64,000 nucleotides of DNA from assembly GCA_024703855.1 (NCBI GenBank), contig CP087965.1, positions 2,596,001-2,660,000 on the forward strand, given 5' to 3'. Position numbers and translations under genes: made by a program. Source of the DNA: Polaromonas sp. P2-4. Lineage in GTDB: Bacteria > Pseudomonadota > Gammaproteobacteria > Burkholderiales > Burkholderiaceae_C. How positions within the stretch are numbered: position 1 is the first letter of the stretch; every line of letters starts with the position of its first letter. The notes below the pieces were generated by a model. That model was not told the origin of the DNA and searched no databases. It saw only the letters and a program-made list of their open reading frames with translations. Positions 45,940 to 56,143 of this stretch are shown in pieces.

Positions 45940-48383
45940 ATGAGCACCACACCGACATTGCAGAATACCGACACGGCCCTCGCCCTGAACGAATGGCATT
46001 TTCCCGTTCAAGGCATGAGCTGCGCATCTTGCGTCGCCAGGGTAGAGCGTTCCCTCCGCAGCATCGCAGGGGTCACCGAAGCCAGCGTCAACTTTGCGAC
46101 CGAGCAGGCCAGCGTCAAGGCCCGCAGCGATATCCGCATGGACACGTTGAAAGCCGCTGTAGAAAAAGCGGGCTATGCCGTCGGCGACGCCTCCTTGCGG
46201 CTCAGGATAGACGGCATGACCTGCGCCTCCTGCGTGGCCCGCGTGGAGAAAGCGCTCAGGCGGCTGCCGGGCGTGCTGTCGGCCGAGGTCAATCTGGCCA
46301 CCGAGACCGCCGAGGTCACGGTGTCGGGCGCGACGGTCACGGTGACCCACCTCATCGCCGCCGTTGTCAAGGCGGGCTACCAGACCAGCGAAATTCAGGA
46401 CGCCGGCGCTGCTGGCCCGGCCGACAGACCCGGCGCCGACTGGCGGCCCATCGCACTGGCCGCGGCCCTGTCAGCTCCGCTGATGCTGCCCATGGTCGGC
46501 CTGCTGTTCGGCAAGCACTGGATGCTGAATGGCTGGCTGCAATTGGCACTGGCCACGCCGGTTCAGTTCTGGCTGGGTGCACGCTTTTACCGCGCCGGCT
46601 GGAAAGCCCTGCGCGCTGCGACCGGCAACATGGATTTGCTGGTGGCCATAGGCACTTCGGCGGCCTATGGGCTCAGTGCCTACCAGCTCCTGGTGCACGG
46701 CGAACAGGGCATGGCGCATCTTTATTTCGAGGCGTCGGCCGTTGTCATCACGCTGGTGTTGCTCGGCAAATGGATGGAGGCGCGCGCCAAGCGCCAGACC
46801 ACCGAAGCCATCAGGGCGCTCAATGCGCTGCGCCCCGAAACCGCACGCCGGCGCCGCGATGGTGGAGACCAGGAGGTCGCGGTGGCGCAGCTGCGGGTCG
46901 GCGACCTCGTCGTGGTGCGCCCCGGAGAACGCATCGCCGTGGACGGCGAGATCATCGAAGGCGCCACCCAGGTTGACGAGTCCCTGATCACCGGCGAGAG
47001 CCTGCCTGTCAACAAACATGTGGGCGACCGGGTCACCGGTGGGGCGGTCAACGCAGAAGGCCTGATCGTGGTGCGCACCACCGCCGTCGGGGCCGAATCG
47101 ACGCTGGCCCGCATTGTGCGGATGGTGGAATCGGCACAGGCCAAAAAGCGCCGATTCAGCGGCTGGTGGACCAGGTCAGCGCCGTGTTTGTGCCTGTGGT
47201 CATCGGGGTGGCTTTCATCACGCTGCTGGGCTGGGGCCTGGTTGGCTCAGGAGAGGGCCACTGGGAGGCCGCCATCCTCAATGCGGTCGCCGTGCTGGTG
47301 ATTGCCTGCCCCTGCGCCTTGGGGCTGGCCACGCCCACGGCCATCATGGCCGGCACCGGTGTGGCGGCACGCCACGGCATCCTGATCAAGGACGCCGAGG
47401 CGCTTGAAGTGGCGCACAAGGTCCAGGTCGTGGCCTTTGACAAAACCGGCACATTGACGGAAGGCCATCCTGAGTTGGTCGCGCTGGAGCCCAACGGTAA
47501 TTCGCGCCATTCTTTGCTGGCCTGGAGCGCCGCCATCCAGGCCGGCAGTGAACATCCGCTCGCCAAAGCGGTCACAGAACTCGCCCTCAAGGACAAGATC
47601 AGTATTCCTGCGGCGTCCCAGGTGCGTGCGGTCGCCGGACGCGGCATGTCTGCCGTGGTGGAGGGCCGCGAACTGCGGCTGGGAAGCCCGCGCTTCATGC
47701 AGGAACTCCGGGTGGATCTCAGCGCATTTGCGGCGCGCGCTCAAGCGCTGGAAGCCGAAGGCCGCACGGTGTCCTGGCTGGCCGACGTCACTTCCCAGCC
47801 GCAACTGCTGGGCCTGCTGGCGTTTGGCGATACCTTGAAGCCTGCAGCAGGCCCGGCTATTGCCCTGCTCCATGCCCTGGGCATCCAAACCGCCCTGGTC
47901 ACCGGTGACAACCACGGCAGCGCGCAAGCCGTTGCCCGGCAGCTCGGCATAGATCTCGTGCATTCCCAGGTCTTGCCAGAAGACAAGGCTTCCATCATTG
48001 ACCAGCTCAAGGAAAAATTTGAGGATAAAGGCGGCCGCGTGGCGATGGTGGGTGATGGCATCAACGATGCGCCGGCGCTGGCAGCAGCGGATGTGGGGAT
48101 CGCCATGTCCACCGGCACCGACGTGGCCATGCATGCGGCGGGCATCACCTTGATGCGCGGCAACCCGGCGCTGGTGGCGGACGCCATCGACATTTCGCGC
48201 CGCACCTATGCCAAGATTCAGCAAAACCTGTTCTGGGCGTTTTTCTACAACGTGGTGGGCATACCGCTGGCGGCCTTTGGCTTGCTGAGCCCCGTGATTG
48301 CCGGCGCCGCCATGGCTTTTAGCAGTGTCAGTGTGGTGATGAACGCGCTGCTGCTGCGCCGCTGGAAAGGAAGTTCCCAATGA
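45940..48383 (+). CDS. copA: Copper-exporting P1B-type ATPase CopA (frameshifted)
   Basis: About 815 residues. Two N-terminal HMA domains ([37 protein letters not shown]), transmembrane helices, [15 protein letters not shown] (actuator TGES), the copper-site [14 protein letters not shown] (CPC), [15 protein letters not shown] (phosphorylated Asp), GSEHPLAK (HP locus) and [20 protein letters not shown]. One A is missing from AAAAAGCGCC near 47143; restored, the frame continues [13 protein letters not shown]. It pumps Cu(I) out of the cytoplasm. Its stop overlaps the cueR start (ATGA). Confidence 0.96.
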
Positions 48384-48797
48384 GCCACGACAGCACGTCA
48401 AGCGTGCCCCTCAACATCGGGCAAGCCGCAACCCGCTCCGGCGTGTCGGCCAAAATGATCCGCCACTATGAATCCCTGCGCCTGCTGCCCGCCGGTGCAG
48501 CGCACGGAGGCAGGCTACCGCCAGTATGGCGACAGGGAAGTGCACACCCTGAGCTTCATACGCCGGGGGCGCGCATTGGGCTTTAACATGGCCGAGATCT
48601 CCGAGCTGCTCAAGCTGTGGCAAAACAAACGCCGCGCCAGCGCAGACGTCAAGCGCATTGCGCTGGCCCATGTGGCCGACCTGGAACGGCGCATTGCCGA
48701 GATGGAAGCGATGAAACAAACCCTGCGGCACCTGGCACATTGCTGCCAGGGCAACAGCCGGCCGGATTGCCCCATCCTGACCGAGTTGGCCTCTTGA
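48380..48797 (+). CDS. cueR: CueR-like MerR-family copper-responsive regulator (frameshifted)
   Basis: About 138 residues from ATG 48380. The N-terminal HTH ([20 protein letters not shown]) is followed, after a frame change near 48505, by [20 protein letters not shown], the dimerisation helix and a C-terminal metal loop [13 protein letters not shown]. Paired cysteines spaced like this are the Cu(I)/Ag(I) ligands of CueR-type sensors. The gene overlaps the copA stop, and both cop promoters carry 19-bp spacers suited to this protein. Confidence 0.9.
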
Positions 48798-48860
48798 ATC
48801 GCTGGAGTGAAGCGTCCGAATCCGGCGAGTTTCAATGGGCGCGCCGATTTATGCTGATGC

Positions 48861-49579
48861 ATGGACCTGTTTACGTCACCCCTTCCTTCAGGCGCCGCCC
48901 ACTGGGCCGAGACCACGGCTGAGTTGAACCGTCAGGGCAGCGCGGTCATCCCGCAACTGCTCAGCGCCGCGGAATGCGAGGCCCTCGTCAGGCTCTACCC
49001 GGAAGGCCAGCACTTTCGCAGCCCGCGTCGTGATGCAGCGCCATGGCTTTGGCCAAGGCGAGTACCAGTACTTCAACTACCCGCTGCCCGAGACCGTGGC
49101 ACGCTTGCGCGCCACGCTCTACCCCGAGTTGGTGGGCGTGGCCAATGCGTGGAACGAGGCCATGGGCATTGATGTGCGTTACCCCCCAGACCACGCCAGT
49201 TTTCTGGCGCGTTGCCATGCGGCCGGCCAGCAGCGCCCGACGCCCTTGCTGCTGCAATATGGGCCCGGCGACTACAACTGCCTGCATCAGGACTTGTATG
49301 GCGAGCATGTCTTTCCGATTCAGGTGGCGGTGCTGTTGTCGCGCCCCGGGGAAGACTTCACGGGTGGCGAGTTTGTGCTGACCTGAACAGCGCCCGCGCA
49401 TGCAGTCCCGACCCGAGGTGGTGCCGCTGGCGCAGGGCGATGCCGTGGTGTTTGCGGTGCACCAGCGACCGGTGCAGGGCAGCCGGGGCTTTTACCGGGT
49501 CAACATGCGCCATGGTGTCAGCCGGCTGCGCTCCGGGCAGCGCCACACATTGGGTGTAATCTTTCATGACGCCCAGTAA
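48861..49579 (+). CDS. 2-oxoglutarate-Fe(II) oxygenase, prolyl hydroxylase-like (frameshifted)
   Basis: About 238 residues from ATG 48861 ([20 protein letters not shown]). [20 protein letters not shown] has the H-x-D metal ligands; after a frame change near 49383 the distal region ([20 protein letters not shown]) gives the second His and the 2-oxoglutarate Arg. Another frame change near 49020 separates [10 protein letters not shown] from [16 protein letters not shown]. It precedes alkB by 17 bp, so two oxygenases of one superfamily may be co-transcribed. The substrate is unknown. Confidence 0.85.
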
Positions 49580-49596
49580 ATGTTGGGGTGAACCTT

Positions 49597-50250
49597 GTGA
49601 CCCAAAACCTGTTCGAGGAAGAACCGCTTGCCTATGTTGCGCCGCAGGTGATCGCGCCGGGCGCCGTGCTGCTGCGCGGCTTTGCCAGCGATGTGGGCAC
49701 CGCATTGCTTGATGCGGTGACTCAGGTGACAGCCTGCGCACCCTTGCGCCACCTCGTCACGCCGGGCGGCTACACCATGTCGGTGGCCATGAGCAATTGC
49801 GGCGCGCTGGGCTGGGTATCCGATCGTACCGGTTACCGCTATACCCGCAGCGACCCGCTCTCTGGCCAGCCCTGGCCGCCCATGCCCGATTGTTTTGCCG
49901 ATCTAGCGGTGCGCGCGGCGACCGAGGCCGGTTTCGAGGACTTCAGGCCGGATGCCTGCCTGATCAACCGCTACGAACCGGGCGCGCGACTATCGCTGCA
50001 CCAGGACAAGGACGAGGGCGACATGACGGCGCCGATTGTGTCGGTGTCGCTGGGTTTGCCGGCCGTGTTTTTATTTGGCAGCACGCTGCGCAAAGACCGC
50101 CCAGCGCGTTACCGGCTGATCCACGGTGACGTGGCCGTGTGGGGTGGCCCGTCGCGGCTGGCGTATCACGGCGTTGCGCCCCTGGCCGAGGGCGATCACC
50201 CCCGCCTGGGACGGCAGCGCATCAACCTGACGTTTCGCTGCGCAGCTTAG
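49597..50250 (+). CDS. alkB: Alpha-ketoglutarate-dependent DNA repair dioxygenase AlkB
   Basis: 217 residues from GTG 49597 ([17 protein letters not shown]), nine bases after [21 protein letters not shown], then [20 protein letters not shown] (LINxYxPGxxLxxHxD), [12 protein letters not shown], and [20 protein letters not shown] with the distal His and RINLTFR. These are all AlkB signatures. It oxidatively removes methyl lesions such as 1-methyladenine and 3-methylcytosine. No ada gene is nearby. Its stop overlaps the convergent otnI gene by 4 bp. Confidence 0.95.
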   Translation: MTQNLFEEEPLAYVAPQVIAPGAVLLRGFASDVGTALLDAVTQVTACAPLRHLVTPGGYTMSVAMSNCGALGWVSDRTGYRYTRSDPLSGQPWPPMPDCFADLAVRAATEAGFEDFRPDACLINRYEPGARLSLHQDKDEGDMTAPIVSVSLGLPAVFLFGSTLRKDRPARYRLIHGDVAVWGGPSRLAYHGVAPLAEGDHPRLGRQRINLTFRCAA

Positions 50251-51067
50251 GCGCTGGCTTTCGCGTTCGCCTTCATCCATCCCAGTCCCGCCGATGTCCC
50301 GCCAGGCTGCGCGCCACGGCTGGGCCGGTATTCGCAGCCGACCCAACCGGTCCAGCCGCATTGCTGCGCCACCTCGTCGATCACCTTGAACAGGTAGGGG
50401 TAGTTCATCTCCCCGATATCGGGCTCATGGCGCTCAGGCGCGCCGGCGAGCTGGAAATGGCCGACGCGGCCGGTCGGCAGGTACTGGCGGATCTTCATGG
50501 CCACATCGCCCTCGACGATCTGGCAGTGGTACAGGTCGAACTGCACCTTGACGTTGGGCGCACCGATCTCGGCGACCAGCTCATGCGCATGGTCCTGCCG
50601 GTTTAAAAAGAAGCGCGGGATGTCGCGGGTGTTGATCGGTTCGATCAGCACATCCACGCCCTGTTTCGCGGCCTCGGCCGCGGCCCAGCGCAGGTTGCCC
50701 ACATAGGTCGGGCGCACCGCCTCGCGCTCCATGCCCGCGGGCAGCAGGCCGGCCATGACATGGACCGCGGGCAGTTCAGCGCAGCCGCGTAGGCCAGCGC
50801 CTTGGCAATGCCCGCGCGGAACTCGGCCTCACGCCCCGGCAGGCAGGCCAGGCCGCGCTCGCCGTTCTCCCAGTCACCCGGCGGCGCATTGAACAGCACT
50901 TGCTGCAGGCCGTGGGCCTGCAAGCGCGCCGCGAGCTCACGACTCTCGTAGGCATAGGGAAACAGGTACTCGACCGCCTTGAAGCCATCTTTCGCGGCCG
51001 CTTCAAAGCGGTCCAGAAAATCAAGCTCGGGGTAAAGCATGGAAAGGTTGGCAGCGAATTGAGGCAT
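50247..51067 (-). CDS. otnI: 2-oxo-tetronate isomerase OtnI (hydroxypyruvate isomerase family, frameshifted)
   Basis: About 273 residues from ATG 51067 ([20 protein letters not shown]). TIM-barrel of the Hyi/OtnI group: [40 protein letters not shown], then after a frame change near 50775, [19 protein letters not shown] (metal Glu), [16 protein letters not shown] and [20 protein letters not shown]. It converts 2-oxo- to 3-oxo-tetronate, the substrate of OtnK. Last gene of the tetronate operon; starts five bases after otnC ends. Confidence 0.9.
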
Positions 51068-51072
51068 AGGGT

Positions 51073-51735
51073 TCACCAGCGTGCGCCAAAGGTCTGGCGC
51101 AGTTCGTCGATCTGGATTTCAGTCAGGGGTTGAGGTTGGGGATGGCTCATGGCCATCAGCTTGGCGGTTTCTTCGAGTTCTTCGAGCGTGGCCATGGCAG
51201 CGGCGGGCGAGTCGTGCCAGACATTGGGCCCCAGGCGCTCGAGCATGACGGCGCGGATCGGCGTGCCCTGCTCGCCATAGCGGGCAATGGTTTGCGCCAC
51301 CAGGGCCGCCGCCTGCGGATCGCCGGGGCGGTGGTAGGGGATCAGCGGCACATGGCCGACCTTCATCACGAAGTAGGGCGTGATCGGTGGCAGCAGCTCG
51401 GCACCCGTGGCCTGCAGGCTCAGCGCCACGCAGTGCGTGCTGTGGGTGTGGATCACGCACCGGGTTTTGGCATCAAATCGGCCAGCAGCCCCATAGATAT
51501 GGGCATGAAGCGCTATGGTTTTGCTAGCAACATCACCGCTGACCTGCTGGGCGTTGGCATCGAGCCGGGCCAGCCGCACCGGGTCCAGAAAGCCCAGGCA
51601 GGCATCGGTGGGCGTGATCAGGAAACCATCGTCCAGCCGCACGCTGATGTTGCCGGCCGTGGCGTGCACATAGCCGCGCTCGAACAGGCTTTGGCCGATG
51701 CGGCAGATTTCTTCGCGGGCTTGGGACTCGGTCAT
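51073..51735 (-). CDS. otnC: 3-oxo-tetronate 4-phosphate decarboxylase OtnC (class II aldolase family)
   Basis: 220 residues from ATG 51735 ([20 protein letters not shown]). Class II aldolase/adducin fold: [38 protein letters not shown] (H-x-H metal site), and [20 protein letters not shown] with a further His. It decarboxylates 3-oxo-tetronate 4-phosphate to dihydroxyacetone phosphate. The stretch 51500-51535 ([15 protein letters not shown]) looks like a family A repeat read in frame. Confidence 0.92.
   Translation of the reverse strand: MTESQAREEICRIGQSLFERGYVHATAGNISVRLDDGFLITPTDACLGFLDPVRLARLDANAQQVSGDVASKTIALHAHIYGAAGRFDAKTRCVIHTHSTHCVALSLQATGAELLPPITPYFVMKVGHVPLIPYHRPGDPQAAALVAQTIARYGEQGTPIRAVMLERLGPNVWHDSPAAAMATLEELEETAKLMAMSHPQPQPLTEIQIDELRQTFGARW
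51500..51555 (-). repeat. Dispersed ~55-bp repeat copy (family A) within otnC
   Basis: Minus strand: GTTGCTAGCAAAACCATAGC, GCTTCATGCCCATATC, TATGGGGCTGCTGGCC. It follows the family plan (GCTAN...ATAGC, then GCCC...GGGGCT) and is translated in frame. Confidence 0.5.
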
Positions 51736-51737
51736 GC

Positions 51738-51893
51738 GAACCGCCGGGCCGCCCCAAGTGAAGCATGCGCCCCCGAGGGGCTGAGTCCCACGGCTCCCAG
51801 CCTGCCTGCGCAGGCTGGGACGGGGCGAAGAGCCGCCGACTCTGGCGGCGGTCTGTCCAGTGCAGCCGCGCAGCGGCAAACGTGGGGGGCTAG
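51738..51893 (-). repeat. Interspersed repeat (family B) between otnC and otnK
   Basis: Plus strand: GCCGGGCCGCCCCAAGTGAAG, CCCCCGAGGGGCTGAGTCCC, CAGCCTGCCTGCGCAGGCTG (palindrome) and a GCGGCAAACGTGGGGGGC end. Modules match those in the MFS gene and rsmA. It widens an otherwise tight operon spacer to 158 bp without apparent harm. Confidence 0.75.
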
Positions 51894-53165
51894 TCATGCG
51901 AGCCTCGTAAAGGCTTTGGTGAAAAAGTCATCGGTGCCAAAGTTGCCCGACTTGAGCGTGAGGTGCAATCCTTTCGCGTCGGCCGCATCAGACGGCGCAT
52001 GGCACCAGGGCACGCCGGGGTCGATCTGCGGGCCAATCTGCAGCTGGGTGATGTTCAGGGCCTGCACGCAGGCCCCCGAGGTTTCACCGCCGGCCACCAC
52101 CAGCTGGCGCACACCGCGCTCGACCAGGCCACGCGCAATGGCCGCGACGGTGCGCTCGACCATGGCGCCGGCTTCTTCGACGCCGAGGCGGCCTTGTACT
52201 GATTTCACCGCGTTCGAGTCCGCCGTGGAATACACCAGCACCGGGCCTTTCTGAATCAGCGGCGCGGCCCAGGCCAGCGCTTCGGCCGCGACGTCCACAC
52301 CGGCCGCGATGCGCAGCGGATCGATGCCCAGCGCCGGGCGCCCGGCCTTGATGAAGGCCAGCACCTGGCGGTTGGTGGCCAGCGAGCAGCTGCCCGACAC
52401 CACGGCCTGCAGGCCAGCAGATGGCGGCAGTTCGCTGGCGGTGGACGAAGGTGTCAGCTTGAAGTTCTGCGGTAGGCCGATCGCCACGCCCGAACCAGCG
52501 GTCACCAGGGGCATGTCTTTGAGGGCCGGGCCCAGACGCATCAAGTCGTCGTTCGACACCGCATCGACGATGGCAATGCCCACGCCTTCGCGTCGCAGTT
52601 GTTCGATGCGCTCGCGAATCGCCGCCTCTCCGCGCGCTGCAACGCTGTAGTCGATCAAGCCCACCTTGCGAGTTGTCTGGGCCTGCATCACGCGCACAAG
52701 GTTGGCGTCGGTCATGGGCGTGAGCGGATGGTTCTGCATGCCGCTTTCATTGAGCGGCACGTCGCCGGCAAACAGGTAGCCCTTGAAGACGGTGCGCTGG
52801 TTATCGGGAAAGGCGGGTGTGGCGATGGTGAAGTCGGTTTTCAGCGCGTCCATCAGGGCCTCGGTCACCGGGCCGATGTTGCCTTGCGGCGTGCTGTCGA
52901 AGGTGGAACAGTACTTGAAATAAATCTGCTGCGCGCCCTGGGCCTGCAGCCAGGCCAGTGCCTGCAGCGATTGCGCCACGGCCTCGGACGGCTCCATGGT
53001 GCGCGACTTCAGCGCCACCACCACTGCGTCCACGTCGGCGCCCAGCGGGCCAGCCGGCACGCCTATGGTCTGCACCACGCGCATGCCGGCGCGCACCAGG
53101 TTGTTGGCCAGGTCGCTGGCGCCGGTGAAATCGTCGGCGATGCAGCCCAGAAGAATCTTGCCCAT
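51894..53165 (-). CDS. otnK: 3-oxo-tetronate kinase OtnK
   Basis: 423 residues, intact. N-terminal DUF1537 substrate domain: LLGCIADDFTGASDLANNLV, FKYCSTFDSTPQGNIGPVTE, ATPAFPDNQRTVFKGYLFAG. C-terminal nucleotide domain: GSCSLATNRQVLAFI, VLVYSTADSNAVKSVQGRLG, LVVAGGETSGACVQALNI and LTLKSGNFGTDDFF. It phosphorylates 3-oxo-tetronate at O4 with ATP. Overlaps the denD stop by one base. Confidence 0.95.
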   Translation of the reverse strand: MGKILLGCIADDFTGASDLANNLVRAGMRVVQTIGVPAGPLGADVDAVVVALKSRTMEPSEAVAQSLQALAWLQAQGAQQIYFKYCSTFDSTPQGNIGPVTEALMDALKTDFTIATPAFPDNQRTVFKGYLFAGDVPLNESGMQNHPLTPMTDANLVRVMQAQTTRKVGLIDYSVAARGEAAIRERIEQLRREGVGIAIVDAVSNDDLMRLGPALKDMPLVTAGSGVAIGLPQNFKLTPSSTASELPPSAGLQAVVSGSCSLATNRQVLAFIKAGRPALGIDPLRIAAGVDVAAEALAWAAPLIQKGPVLVYSTADSNAVKSVQGRLGVEEAGAMVERTVAAIARGLVERGVRQLVVAGGETSGACVQALNITQLQIGPQIDPGVPWCHAPSDAADAKGLHLTLKSGNFGTDDFFTKAFTRLA

Positions 53166-54183
53166 TACAGCCCCTGTTGCAGCGACAGCTTCACGGCGCC
53201 CGGGTTTTCACGCACGTAGTCGCGGATCACGTCTTCAAAGTTGCCGTCCGCGCGCAGTCCCAGCACGCTGGCACGCGCTTTGAACCCGGCTGGGCCAATT
53301 GCCGACGATGGCCGTGATGCCTTCGTCGATGTCCCAGTCGAGCAGCGCGGTTGCGGCCGGCCCGGCGACACGCGCCAGCGCCGCGGCCATTTCGCGCACC
53401 GTCACCGTGAGGGCCGGCAAATTGACCGCCGTGCGGGCGCCCCATTCGCGGCGGCTGGCCTGCGCCGCCCGCAGCAGCCCGTCGATGGTGCTCGCCGGCG
53501 AGGAGAGCGCAACGGCCGTATCGGGATGGACCGGCACGCGGGCACGCACGCCGGCCAGCGGCTCGCGCAGCATGCCGCTGAGAAAACTTGACGCGGCGCC
53601 GTTGGGCCGGCCCGGCCGCACCGACACCGTCATCAACCGCACATTGCGGCCCTGCACAAAACCCTTGCGTGTGTAGTCGGCCACCAGCTGCTCGCCGATG
53701 AATTTCTGGATGCCGTAGCTGCCCTGGGGTGTGGGCAGGGTCGTGTCGTCGATCACGGCCGGCAGCGGCTGCTCGGGCGAATTGCCGAACACCGCGACCG
53801 AACTCGAGAACACCAGCACCGGCTGCGTGCCGAGCGCGCGGCAGCCTTCCAGCAGTGCGCGCGTGGCATCCAGGTTGCTGCGCATGCCCAGGTCAAAATC
53901 CGCCTCGCAATCGCCGCTGACGGCGGCGGCCAGGTGAAAGATCAGCGCGACACCCGCGTTGGGAAGCTGCTTGCTGTCCAGCAGCTCATTGAGATCGCCG
54001 CCAACAAAGGCAATGCGCGGGTCCTGGGCCAGATCGTCGGGCGGCGGCACGCGGTCGGCCAGCGTGATGCTGGTGATGGGCTGCGCGGCCGCGCCCTGCA
54101 AGCGACAGCGTGCCCTGGGCCAGCAGCGTACGCGCCAGCCGCACGCCGAGAAAGCCGCAGCCGCCAGTGATCAGGATATTCAT
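53165..54183 (-). CDS. denD: D-erythronate dehydrogenase DenD (frameshifted)
   Basis: About 339 residues. Start ATG 54183: MNILITGGCGFLGVRLARTL, an extended SDR glycine-rich loop. After a frame change near 54100: PITSITLADRVPPP, LIFHLAAAVSGDCEADFDLG, VFSSSVAVFGNSPEQPLPAV and GSYGIQKFIGEQLVADYTRK (Y-x-x-x-K). A second change near 53300 leads to FKARASVLGLRADGNFEDVI. Strongly like the DenD/NAD-dependent epimerase group next to OtnK. It oxidises D-erythronate with NAD+, feeding the same oxo-tetronate route as LtnD. Confidence 0.9.
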
Positions 54184-54261
54184 CTCAGGGTTTCCTTCAA
54201 GAGGTGGAATTCGACAAAGTTGATATCGCCCGGTTTTACGCCGAAACGGGGCAGGCCTGCG

Positions 54262-56064
54262 TTATTTGAACCCCATGGCATGGGGCAGCCAGTTGCTCAG
54301 CGCCGGCACAAAGGTCAAAAGGAGCAGCACCACGCCGTGCGCCCACAGGAAGGGCTTCAGTTCCCGGGTGAGGGCAGCCATGGGAACGCGCGACACATTC
54401 GAGGTGACAAACAGCAGCCCGCCCACCGGCGGCGTGATCATGCCCAGCGTGAGGTTGTAGATCACGATCATCGCGAAGTGGATCGGGTCGACGCCGAGCT
54501 TGGCCGCCACCGGCGCCAGGATGGGCACCAGCACCATGACGCCGGGCAGCGGCTCGATGAAGATGCCGAACAGCAGCAGGAACACGTTGACCACGATCAG
54601 GAAACCCCACACGCTCAGGTGCATGTCGGCAATCCAGTTGGCCACCAGCTGCGGCATGCCCTCGATGGTCAGCACCCAGGCGAACGAGGCCGACATGGCG
54701 ATGATGATCAGCACCGAGGCGGTCAGCAGCGCCGAGCGCGCCAGGATGTCGGGCACGGCCTTCCATTCGAGCGTGCGGTAGACGTACTTGCCGCAGACCA
54801 GGGCGTAGAACACCGCCACCACCGAAGCCTCGGTCGGCGTGAACCAGCCGGCGCGCATGCCGCCCAGGATCACGACCGGCAGCAGGATGGCCGGCAGCGC
54901 CTTCCAGGTGGTGCGCAGAATCTCGTTCATCGACGGATGCTCACCGTCGCCGCGGTAGTTGCGGCGCCTGGAGACGTGCCAGTTCACCACGCACATGGCC
55001 GCGGCGATCAGCAGCCCGGGCACCAGCCCGGCCACGAACAGCGCCCCGACCGAGACGTTGTCGTCCGCCAGCGCGTAGATGATCATGATGATGGACGGCG
55101 GGATGATAGGGCCCACGATGGCGGTGGAAGCCGTCAGCGCCGCCGCGTAGGAGCGGTCGTAGCCGGCCTTGTCCATCATCTTGATCAGCATCGAGCCCGG
55201 GCCGGCCGCGTCGGCCAACGCCGAGCCCGAGATGCCCGAGAAGAAGGTCAGCGACACCACATTGGTGTAGCCCAGCCCGCCGCGCTTGTGGCCGACAAAC
55301 TGGCCGGCGAAGCGCAGCAGCACATCGGTGAGCGAGCCGCCGCTCATGAGTTCGGCCGCCAGGATGAAAAACGGCACCGCCATCAGCGGAAAGCTGTCGA
55401 TGCCGGTGAAGGTTTCCTTCAGCATCACCAGCATCGGGAAGCTGCCGGACACGGCCAGCGCCGTCACGGTAGACAGGCCCAGCGCAAACGCCACCGGCAC
55501 GCCCAGGGCCAGGTAGGCGCAGGCCGACAGCAGAAGAACAAGACTGGCATTCATAGGGGAGGCACTCGCATTCGCGTCAAAATGGGCGTCCGCGGCAAAC
55601 TCGCGGCGCACGGTGTAGCTGCGCAGGATCAGCAGCCAGTGAACGAGCATCAGCGCGGCCCCCACCGGCAGCGCTGCATAGACCCAGGCAAAAGAGATCT
55701 GGGTCGATGGCGTGGTCTGGTACTGCGTGCGCTGCATGTACTCGATGCCGTACCAGAGGAAGAACACGAAGAAGGCCAGCAGCAGCACGGCGATCAACGC
55801 GCGCACGGCAATCGCCATGCGGCCCGGCAACGCGTCCTGCAGGTTCTCGACGGCAATGTGCCCGCCGTAGCGCAGCACCGGGCCGCAGCCCAGGAAAGTG
55901 AGCCAGATCATCAGGTGGCGCGCCACCTCTTCCGCCCATTCGATGGACTGGTTGGTGAGGTAGCGCAGGCAGACATTGGCAAAAATGATCACCGCCATGA
56001 CCGCCAGCATGATGATCAAGGCCCAACGGTTGGTGGCGAGGAAGTGGCGTTCGAAGTTTTTCAA
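54262..56064 (-). CDS. dctM: TRAP transporter fused small and large permease subunits (DctQM)
   Basis: 600 residues, intact, TTG start at 56064 preceded by AAGGACACATC. Residues 1-160 form the four-helix DctQ part (RWALIIMLAVMAVIIFANVC; EWAEEVARHLMIWLTFLGCG); from about 175 the DctM part follows, with GVPVAFALGLSTVTALA, SGISGSALADAAGPGSMLIK, GPIIPPSIIMIIYALADDN and NLTLGMITPPVGGLLFVTSN. Na+-coupled import of the ligand delivered by DctP. The Q-M fusion is a recognised variant. It sits between dctP and denD, pointing to erythronate/threonate as the likely substrate. Confidence 0.94.
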   Translation of the reverse strand: MKNFERHFLATNRWALIIMLAVMAVIIFANVCLRYLTNQSIEWAEEVARHLMIWLTFLGCGPVLRYGGHIAVENLQDALPGRMAIAVRALIAVLLLAFFVFFLWYGIEYMQRTQYQTTPSTQISFAWVYAALPVGAALMLVHWLLILRSYTVRREFAADAHFDANASASPMNASLVLLLSACAYLALGVPVAFALGLSTVTALAVSGSFPMLVMLKETFTGIDSFPLMAVPFFILAAELMSGGSLTDVLLRFAGQFVGHKRGGLGYTNVVSLTFFSGISGSALADAAGPGSMLIKMMDKAGYDRSYAAALTASTAIVGPIIPPSIIMIIYALADDNVSVGALFVAGLVPGLLIAAAMCVVNWHVSRRRNYRGDGEHPSMNEILRTTWKALPAILLPVVILGGMRAGWFTPTEASVVAVFYALVCGKYVYRTLEWKAVPDILARSALLTASVLIIIAMSASFAWVLTIEGMPQLVANWIADMHLSVWGFLIVVNVFLLLFGIFIEPLPGVMVLVPILAPVAAKLGVDPIHFAMIVIYNLTLGMITPPVGGLLFVTSNVSRVPMAALTRELKPFLWAHGVVLLLLTFVPALSNWLPHAMGFK

Positions 56065-56143
56065 GATGTGTCCTTGAAGGGGGCGGCCAGGCAGACTCCG
56101 GAGCCAGGCGCTCCCGGAGTCCGCCTGGCAACCGGGCCCCTGG

